Shown here: positions 41,640 through 46,376 of the stretch, piece by piece
How the letters are laid out: every line of letters starts with the position of its first letter
Position numbering within the stretch: the first letter of the stretch is position 1
NCBI GenBank assembly: GCA_017461005.1
Contig: JAFTZU010000145.1
Span: forward strand, 1-46,376
Direction: 5' to 3'
DNA: 46,376 nt
From: Clostridia bacterium
Lineage (GTDB): Bacteria; Bacillota; Clostridia; Oscillospirales; Acutalibacteraceae
Position numbers and translations under genes: made by a program
Notes under the pieces: generated by a model
What the model was told of the DNA's origin: nothing
Databases searched by the model: none
Seen by the model: the letters and a program-made list of their open reading frames with translations, nothing else

Positions 41640-41762
41640 ATAAAAGCGGACATGCCGATCATCTTCGATGCCTATATGGAACGAGAGCCGGAGAAGGTCT
41701 CGAAGCGGCGACTACGCTGCAAAATAACGCTGAGAGCTCCGTTTTGTACGGAGCTCTTTTTT
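41640..41762 (+). ncRNA. candidate structured transcript ending in a terminator
   Basis: A GC-richer island in an AT-rich gap. It contains the hairpins CATC-TTC-GATG and GCGGCG-ACTA-CGCTGC (one G-U pair), and an alternative pairing GCCG-GAGA/TCTC-CGGC that excludes the second hairpin. It ends in a perfect intrinsic terminator. I do not recognise a known riboswitch class and no clear promoter is visible upstream. No convincing protein is encoded. The start is approximate. Confidence 0.35.
41733..41762 (+). terminator. intrinsic terminator in the gntR-adh gap
   Basis: A 10-bp stem AGAGCTCCGT/ACGGAGCTCT with a TTTGT loop and a run of six T. It terminates something transcribed from the left although no gene lies there on the plus strand. 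Confidence 0.9.
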
Positions 41763-41979
41763 GATGGGATTACGGGGAAGAGTGGTTTGGAAAAGTTTAC
41801 AAAAACGGATCGCCTTCCGGGACGGCGGTTCAGCAAAACTCTGAAAATGTCGAAAGCCGTTATTTTTTTCACAAAAACACTTGGATGTCCGAACAGGTTA
41901 CGCTATAATATTCCGGAAACATGAGTCGAGACTCACCACACCCGGCTCAAATAATGAAAAAGAGAGGAACCACAAAACT
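41763..41979. other. leader and upstream region of the alcohol dehydrogenase gene
   Basis: No gene seen. The first 118 bp are T/A-rich with a loose GC hairpin (CGCC/GGCG near 41812-41828). The promoter lies at 41881-41909, and the ~65-nt leader carries AGAGAGGAA as a ribosome-binding site. Confidence 0.5.
41881..41909 (+). promoter_or_regulatory. promoter of the alcohol dehydrogenase gene
   Basis: TTGGAT, 17-bp spacer, perfect TATAAT at 41904-41909. Confidence 0.75.
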
Positions 41980-43269
41980 ATGAGACTTGAAGATGCAATC
42001 CTGAAGATCGCTGACTACGGCGAAGTCGGCCGTAACGTCAAGAAGGGGGTCGGCGTCCTCGCCGGCGGCCTGATGGACATCGCGTTCCCATTCCTGATCC
42101 CGACCCAGGACGTCATCGAGGGCCCGAAGTCCTCTGCCCGTGTCGCTGAGATCCTGAAGCGCAACGGCAGTAAGAAGACCCTCATCATCACCGACAAGAC
42201 CCTGCACGACCTCGGCATCCTCGACACCATGCTGAAGGGCATGGATGACGCCGGTTTCCCGTACGCGATCTACGACGGTGTCGAACCGAACCCCTCCATC
42301 GAGAACGTGGAAGCGGCATTCGCGATGTACCAGAGCGAAGGCTGTGACTCCCTCGTCGGTTTCGGCGGCGGCTCTTCCATGGACGCCTGTAAAGCGGTCT
42401 CCTGCCGCGTCGCCAAACCGGAGCAGACCATCAAAGAGATGGGCCGCCTCATGGGGTATTTCCCGATCAGCTTCTCTCTGGCCAACTCCAGAGTCCCGTA
42501 CATCGTTGCCGTCCCGACTACGGCCGGTACCGGTGCTGAATCCACCGTCGCAGCCGTCATTTCCGATCACGCCGCTGACAAGAAGTACACGGTCACCGAC
42601 ATCTCCATGAGACCTCGCACGGTCTTCCTGGACGCTTCTCTGGCCACCGGCCTTCCGCCCCGTGTCACCGCTGTCACCGCCATCGACGCCGTTTCCCACT
42701 GTGTCGAAGGTTACATCTCCTACGGCCACAACCCCCGCGGCGATGAGTGGGCCGTCAAAGGCGTCCGCCTCGTCAAGGACAACATCGAAGCGGTCATGGC
42801 CGACGGAAAAGACCTCGTGGCCCGTCAGAACCTCTGCACCGCGGCTTACTGCGGCGGTCAGTCCCTGAACATGGAGACCACCGGTTACATCCATCCGTTC
42901 TGCCACAAGATCGGCGCGAAGTACGGCCTCGTCCATGGCCGCTGCATCGGCGCAGTCATGCCGATCATCCTCGAGGACTACGGCGATGTCGTTGCCCCGA
43001 GACTGTCCAAACTGGCCGTTGCCGCCGGTATCGCCGACCCGAACGCTTCTCAGAGCGAGCAGGCGAAGCAGTTCATCCAGTGGGTCCGTGACTTCGACGC
43101 GAAGTACGGCATCGACCCGTACATCCCCGAGATCAGAGATGAGGATCTCGATGAGATCGCCGACTCCATCATGGTCGAGATCTTCGTGTACCCGAACAAG
43201 AAGGTCTACACCCGCGACGAGATCAAACACCTTCTGAAGGTCATCCGCGGCGACTACGCCAACGCGTAA
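41980..43269 (+). CDS. iron-containing alcohol dehydrogenase
   Basis: A group III (Fe-dependent) NAD(P)H alcohol dehydrogenase of 429 residues. The nucleotide site is GFGGGSSMDACKA, then VPTTAGTGAE. Metal-binding residues sit in DAVSHCVEGYIS and in HPFCHKIGAKYGLVHGRCIGAVMP, the family signature with two metal His. In fermenting Clostridia such enzymes reduce aldehydes to alcohols or work on butanol-type substrates; the substrate is not deducible here. ATG 41980 matches family N-termini (MRLEDAILKIADYG). Monocistronic, with its own promoter and terminator. Its GntR neighbour may regulate it. Confidence 0.93.
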   Translation: MRLEDAILKIADYGEVGRNVKKGVGVLAGGLMDIAFPFLIPTQDVIEGPKSSARVAEILKRNGSKKTLIITDKTLHDLGILDTMLKGMDDAGFPYAIYDGVEPNPSIENVEAAFAMYQSEGCDSLVGFGGGSSMDACKAVSCRVAKPEQTIKEMGRLMGYFPISFSLANSRVPYIVAVPTTAGTGAESTVAAVISDHAADKKYTVTDISMRPRTVFLDASLATGLPPRVTAVTAIDAVSHCVEGYISYGHNPRGDEWAVKGVRLVKDNIEAVMADGKDLVARQNLCTAAYCGGQSLNMETTGYIHPFCHKIGAKYGLVHGRCIGAVMPIILEDYGDVVAPRLSKLAVAAGIADPNASQSEQAKQFIQWVRDFDAKYGIDPYIPEIRDEDLDEIADSIMVEIFVYPNKKVYTRDEIKHLLKVIRGDYANA

Positions 43270-43306
43270 GTGATCGTCTGTCCGGCGATCCGCAAAACAG
43301 AAAAAG

Positions 43307-43337
43307 AACCGGAAGTGGAGTCCCACTTCCGGTTTTT
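43307..43337. terminator. bidirectional terminator between adh and the flavoprotein gene
   Basis: A 12-bp stem AACCGGAAGTGG/CCACTTCCGGTT with an AGTC loop, preceded by an A-rich run and followed by TTTTT. Confidence 0.92.
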
Positions 43338-43360
43338 GTCGTTTATGGAGTTTGTGGCGC

Positions 43361-44983
43361 TCATGCCCCGGCGTGCTCGTCGGTGAGGATGGCTTCCGCT
43401 ACGCGGATGCCGTCAACTCCGGCAGAGACGATGCCGCCGGCATATCCGGCGCCCTCGCCGCAGGGGTAGGTGCCGCCGAGGGGGTCGCCGTTGCGACTGC
43501 ACTCGTAGAAGTCGTCGCGAAGGAACCGTACGGGGGAGGAACTGCGGGTCTCAGGGAACGTGAGCACCGCTTCCGGCATGGCAAAGCCCCTGAGCTTTTT
43601 GTCCATCATCAGGAGCGCTTCGGCCATGATGTCGGTGACGCTCTTTGGCAGGACGTCGCGGATGTCCGACGGCGTGACGCCGGTGGGACAGCTCGGCCGG
43701 ACCGCACCCATTTTGGTGGACTTCCGGTCGGCGAGGAAATCTCCGACCAGCTGGGCCGGCGCGGTGTAGTCTTTGCCGCCCAGCTCGAAGGCCTTCTGTT
43801 CCATCTGCCGCTGCAGGTCGAAGCCGGACAGCGGGTGTTCGTTCGGGAAGTGCTCCGGCTCGATGCCGACGAGCAGTGCCGAGTTGGAGTTCTCCGCGTC
43901 TCTCGCGTATTCGCTCATGCCGTTGACGACGATGCCGCCCTCTTCCGATGCCGCGTTGACGACGGTGCCGCCGGGGCACATGCAGAAGGTGTACATGCCG
44001 CGGCCGTGGGGCGGGTGACAGGCCATCTTATAGTTCGCGGCGCCGAGGTTCGGGTGGCCGGCGGCTTCTCCGTACTGGGCCCGGTCGATGAATTCTCTCG
44101 GGTGCTCGATGCGGGCACCGACCGAGAAGGGCTTCTGCATCATCTGGATGCCCTTGTTGTAGAGCATGGTGACGGTGTCCCGGGCCGAGTGCCCGAGGGC
44201 CAGGACGACACAGTCGGTCTCGAGGTCGACGGAGGCGCCGGACTCTTCTTTGTAGGTGACACCGTGGATGTACTGGTTCGCGATGATGAGGTCCGTCAGC
44301 GTGCAGCCGAAGCGCACTTCGCCGCCGAGGCGGATGATCTCTTTTCGGATGTTCTTGACCACTTCGACAAGGTTGTCCGTGCCGATGTGGGGATAGTTCG
44401 TGTAGAGGATGGCCTCCGGCGCGCCGAAGCGGACGAAGTCCGACATGATCTTGTTCTGTCGGGGGTCCTTGATGCCGGTGGTCAGTTTGCCGTCCGAGAA
44501 CGTGCCGGCACCGCCTTCGCCGAACTGGATGTTCGAGGAGGTGTTGAGGTCCCGGTTTTCCCAGAAGTTCCGGACGTCTTTCGTGCGGGTGTCCGCGTCG
44601 TGGCCCCGTTCGAGGACGATGGGCTTGAGACCCGCTTCCGCCAGGGTCAGAGCACAGAACATGCCCGCCGGGCCGAAGCCGACGACGACCGGCCGGAAGT
44701 CCGAACGGCGCTTGTTCTCCACCGGAACGTAGTGGTAGAAGACCGACGGCTGGACCTTCTTTTTGTCCGAGCGCTTCATGATCTTCTTTTCGTCCGCGTT
44801 GACCTCCACGTCGATGGTGAAGACGAAGTGGACGTCCTCTTTTTTGCGGGAGTCCACGGACCGGCGGAACACCTTGAGGTAGGTGATGTCCGACGGCTGC
44901 ACTTTCATGAACTTTGCCGCTTTTAATTTCAGGTCCTCCTCGGTGTAGTCGAGGGGGAGTTTGATCTCAGATATTCTCAGCAC
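43361..44983 (-). CDS. COG2509-type FAD-dependent dehydrogenase
   Basis: A 540-residue flavoprotein of the uncharacterised COG2509 group. A small N-terminal domain (LRISEIKLPLDYTEEDLKLKAAKFMKV) precedes the Rossmann FAD site PVVVGFGPAGMFCALTLAEAGLKPIVLERG. NIQFGEGGAGTFSDGKLTTGIKDPR, CHPPHGRGMYTFCMCPGG and GDPLGGTYPCGEGAGYAGGIVSAGVDGI are family hallmarks. The start is GTG 44983, chosen because AAAGGAG lies 10 nt upstream and no ATG fits. The start overlaps the end of the HI0933-type gene by 17 bp, so the two flavoproteins form one minus-strand operon. The reaction is unknown. Confidence 0.88.
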   Translation of the reverse strand: MLRISEIKLPLDYTEEDLKLKAAKFMKVQPSDITYLKVFRRSVDSRKKEDVHFVFTIDVEVNADEKKIMKRSDKKKVQPSVFYHYVPVENKRRSDFRPVVVGFGPAGMFCALTLAEAGLKPIVLERGHDADTRTKDVRNFWENRDLNTSSNIQFGEGGAGTFSDGKLTTGIKDPRQNKIMSDFVRFGAPEAILYTNYPHIGTDNLVEVVKNIRKEIIRLGGEVRFGCTLTDLIIANQYIHGVTYKEESGASVDLETDCVVLALGHSARDTVTMLYNKGIQMMQKPFSVGARIEHPREFIDRAQYGEAAGHPNLGAANYKMACHPPHGRGMYTFCMCPGGTVVNAASEEGGIVVNGMSEYARDAENSNSALLVGIEPEHFPNEHPLSGFDLQRQMEQKAFELGGKDYTAPAQLVGDFLADRKSTKMGAVRPSCPTGVTPSDIRDVLPKSVTDIMAEALLMMDKKLRGFAMPEAVLTFPETRSSSPVRFLRDDFYECSRNGDPLGGTYPCGEGAGYAGGIVSAGVDGIRVAEAILTDEHAGA

Positions 44984-45497
44984 GCTGTGCGATCTCCTTT
45001 GCTGCGAGGATGCCGGAGCCCCACGCGAAATGCAGGTTGTAGCCGCCGCAGGCTCCGTCGACGTTGAGCAGTTCCCCGGCAAACCAGAGGTTCGGGACCT
45101 TGCTGCTCTCCAGAGTCCCTTCGACGAGTTCGTCCGCCGGGACACCGCCGCGGGTGACCTGGGCGTCCTTGAAGGACTTCGTCCCGGTGACCGTCAGCCG
45201 GTACCCCTTGACCGTCTCCGCGAGGGAGGCGAGGTCCTGGGTGCTGAGGCGATGGACGGGCGTGTCCGCGTCCATGCCGAGTTCGTTTTGCAGGAACCGG
45301 GCGAGTTTCTCCTGGAGGATGCCGGTCAGCAGGTGGAGGACCGGTTCGTCCGGGGAGCCGTGCATCATGCGGTCCTGCAGGTAGTCGAGGACGGCGAGGT
45401 CGGGCAGGTTCGGACAGAAGTCGAGGAGCGCGGTGAGGCGCTGTGTCTTGGTGAGGACCGCGGCGTCGCCGGAGAGCTGGAACGCGGGGATGCCCAT
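44967..45497 (-). CDS. HI0933-type flavoprotein, C-terminal fragment broken at its 5' side
   Basis: The C-terminal ~176 residues of an NAD(P)/FAD-dependent oxidoreductase of the HI0933/YhiN family. Visible parts are GIPAFQLSGDAAVL, LARFLQNELGMD, YRLTVTGTKSFKDAQVTRGGVPADELVEGTLES, NLWFAGELLNVDGACGGYNLHFAWGSGILAAKEIA. A full protein would be about 400 residues with an N-terminal FAD Rossmann motif, which is absent. Upstream of GIPAF the reading frame stays open but no longer resembles the family, because it runs antisense into a plus-strand cobalamin gene. The gene is therefore cut at about 45497. Confidence 0.85.
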   Translation of the reverse strand: MGIPAFQLSGDAAVLTKTQRLTALLDFCPNLPDLAVLDYLQDRMMHGSPDEPVLHLLTGILQEKLARFLQNELGMDADTPVHRLSTQDLASLAETVKGYRLTVTGTKSFKDAQVTRGGVPADELVEGTLESSKVPNLWFAGELLNVDGACGGYNLHFAWGSGILAAKEIAQRAENI

Positions 45498-45510
45498 CCA
45501 AGGAGGGACT
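45497..45510. other. sequence junction: two unrelated partial genes meet
   Basis: The HI0933-type flavoprotein (minus strand) loses homology here, and a plus-strand gene tail plus cbiB begin here. Codon use differs sharply across it: left genes favour GAC, TTC, CTC and AAG, whereas cbiB mixes GAT, TTT, CTG, TTG and AAA freely. No transposon end or repeat is visible. Confidence 0.75.
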
Positions 45511-45611
45511 ATTACGCCGGTGCGGCCAAACCGGGAGCTGGCTATGTGCTCAGTAGCGAGCTCTGGCCGGAAGCCCTGGTGATCACAGAGGAGATCGGGT
45601 TTACCAAATGA
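45501..45611 (+). CDS. 3' end of an unidentified gene preceding cbiB
   Basis: An open plus-strand frame whose last ~36 codons (RDYYAGAAKPGAGYVLS..., ending EEIGFTK) stop with TGA overlapping the cbiB ATG as ATGA, the usual sign of a coupled upstream gene. The frame is open further left, but that part is antisense to the flavoprotein, so the real gene is cut at the junction. I do not recognise the fragment. Its link to cbiB suggests a cobalamin-biosynthesis gene, which is only inferred. Confidence 0.5.
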   Translation, partial: RRDYYAGAAKPGAGYVLSSELWPEALVITEEIGFTK

Positions 45612-46376
45612 GGATACTGCTTGCCGCGATATGCGGCTTTTTTCTGGATCTGGTCTTGGGAGATCCGGCGGCTCTGACGAAGTTTCATCCGGTCGTATGG
45701 ATGGGGCGTTGTATTGACGCTTTGGAAAAACGGCTGCGCTCGCGCTTTTCCAAAACGCCAAAGGGCGAATACCGTGCCGGGATTCTGCTGGCCTTGCTTC
45801 TGCCGCTGGGCAGCCTGCTTGTCAGCTGGTGTTTGATCGTTTTGTTGGACCGGCTGTGGGCTCCTCTGGGGTTCCTGCTGCGGGTGCTGTGGTGCTGGCA
45901 AGCTCTGGCTGTCAAGGATCTGAAGGATGAAAGCATGAACGTCTACCGGACACTGCAGGACGGCAGCCTTGCAGACGCCCGTGCCGCGGTGTCCCGGATC
46001 GTCGGGCGGGATACCGCAGCGCTGGATGAAGCCGGTGTTACCCGGGCCGCGGTGGAGACCGTGGCGGAAAATTTCTCCGACGGCGTGGTGGCGCCGATGC
46101 TGTATATGTTCATCGGCGGCGCGCCGCTGGCCCTGTGCTATAAGGCCGTCAATACCATGGACAGTATGATCGGCTACAAAAACGAGCGCTATCTCTGGTT
46201 CGGCAGAGCGGCCGCCCGTCTGGATGACGCTGCCAATTTCCTGCCCTCGCGTTTGGCGGCGCTGCTTCTGATCACGGCAAGCGGTATATGTGGTTATGAC
46301 CGGGGAGGGGCCTGGCAGATCTGGCGGCGGGACCGCCGGAGGCATGCCAGCCCCAACTCCGCTCAGTGTGAGGCGG
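45608..46376 (+). CDS. cbiB: adenosylcobinamide-phosphate synthase CbiB, 3' truncated by window edge
   Basis: A membrane protein that attaches the aminopropanol phosphate arm to adenosylcobyric acid in cobalamin synthesis. The visible 256 codons start MRILLAAICGFFLDLVLGDPA and show HPVVWMGR, hydrophobic segments near 60-80 and 85-100, ETVAENFSDGVVAPMLYMFIGG, KAVNTMDSMIGYKNERYLWFGR, LDDAANFLPSRL and RRDRRRHASPNSAQCEA, all family hallmarks. A full CbiB is about 310-320 residues, so some 55-65 are missing. Also called CobD in the aerobic nomenclature. The codon use differs from the rest of the window. Confidence 0.93.
   Translation, partial: MRILLAAICGFFLDLVLGDPAALTKFHPVVWMGRCIDALEKRLRSRFSKTPKGEYRAGILLALLLPLGSLLVSWCLIVLLDRLWAPLGFLLRVLWCWQALAVKDLKDESMNVYRTLQDGSLADARAAVSRIVGRDTAALDEAGVTRAAVETVAENFSDGVVAPMLYMFIGGAPLALCYKAVNTMDSMIGYKNERYLWFGRAAARLDDAANFLPSRLAALLLITASGICGYDRGGAWQIWRRDRRRHASPNSAQCEA

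Noticed and set aside
41652-41924. A 90-codon plus-strand frame starting MPIIFDAYMEREPEK in the gntR-adh gap
   Set aside because: It runs through a strong terminator hairpin and into the adh promoter, has no ribosome-binding site, and shows no recognisable family.
45542-46345. Minus-strand open frame of 267 codons at the right end
   Set aside because: It is the antisense of cbiB, whose conserved motifs on the plus strand are unmistakable.
1-46376. Genome-wide reassignment of TAG to an amino acid
   Set aside because: uvrC (33252-33254), the RsuA-type gene (36048-36050) and gntR (40758-40760) end with TAG at the expected length, and no other core gene here contains an internal TAG.
1-46376. 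tRNA, rRNA, CRISPR array, insertion sequence or prophage
   Set aside because: No cloverleaf, rRNA core, regularly spaced repeat, transposase or phage gene was found on either strand.

Overview
The window looks like the chromosome of an anaerobic, GC-rich member of the Clostridia (Firmicutes). The evidence is the set of housekeeping neighbourhoods it carries: phoH-ybeY-era-recO, mutS2, ylxM-ffh-rpsP-khpA-rimM-trmD, rsmD-coaD, ftsE-ftsX-M23 peptidase, an HPr with both His15 and Ser46, and strong C-ending codon preference. A member of the Oscillospirales is my best guess, but the genus cannot be fixed from sequence alone. No rRNA, tRNA, CRISPR array, transposase or phage gene is visible.

Layout. 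Positions 1-5.2 kb hold a tightly overlapping molybdenum-cofactor operon: the end of a MoaC-MobB fusion, moaA, mogA/moaB, moeA, and a second MoeA fused to a substrate-binding-like domain. A convergent DUF1015 gene follows. Positions 6.5-10.9 kb are a fructose operon (fruR-fruK-fruA-HPr) with two matching operator-like sites upstream. Positions 11.1-17.9 kb carry phoH, ybeY, era, recO, mutS2 and nfo, that is RNA maturation, ribosome assembly and DNA repair. A ~135-bp inverted-repeat element sits between era and recO. At 18-19.2 kb there is a secreted polysaccharide deacetylase with wall-binding-type repeats.

Positions 19.3-26.9 kb are an accessory-looking stretch. A minus-strand operon (MoaE-like, hypoxanthine-DNA glycosylase, GH2 beta-galactosidase) diverges from a plus-strand operon (YjbR-EVE fusion, SfsA, sugar O-acetyltransferase, YbaK). 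A convergent MerR/TipAS regulator closes it. Positions 27-31.3 kb hold the SRP/ribosome cluster, where ffh is interrupted by one in-frame amber codon, then trmD and a second HPr. Positions 31.3-37.3 kb hold uvrC, rsmD, coaD, a coiled-coil protein, an RsuA-type pseudouridine synthase and a CdaR/PucR regulator. Positions 37.5-40.7 kb are the divisome trio ftsE-ftsX-M23 hydrolase. A GntR/UTRA regulator, a ~500-bp gap with a terminator-ended structured segment, an iron-dependent alcohol dehydrogenase and two flavoproteins follow.

At about position 45,500 the sequence changes abruptly. A minus-strand HI0933-type flavoprotein loses its N-terminal part at the same point where a different plus-strand gene tail and a cbiB (cobalamin) gene with unlike codon use begin. 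This is either a recombination boundary or, more likely, a chimeric assembly join. The most unusual items are the amber codon in ffh, the junction at 45.5 kb, the inverted-repeat element, and the divergent cluster of proteins that may act on damaged or modified bases at 22.2-25.1 kb.
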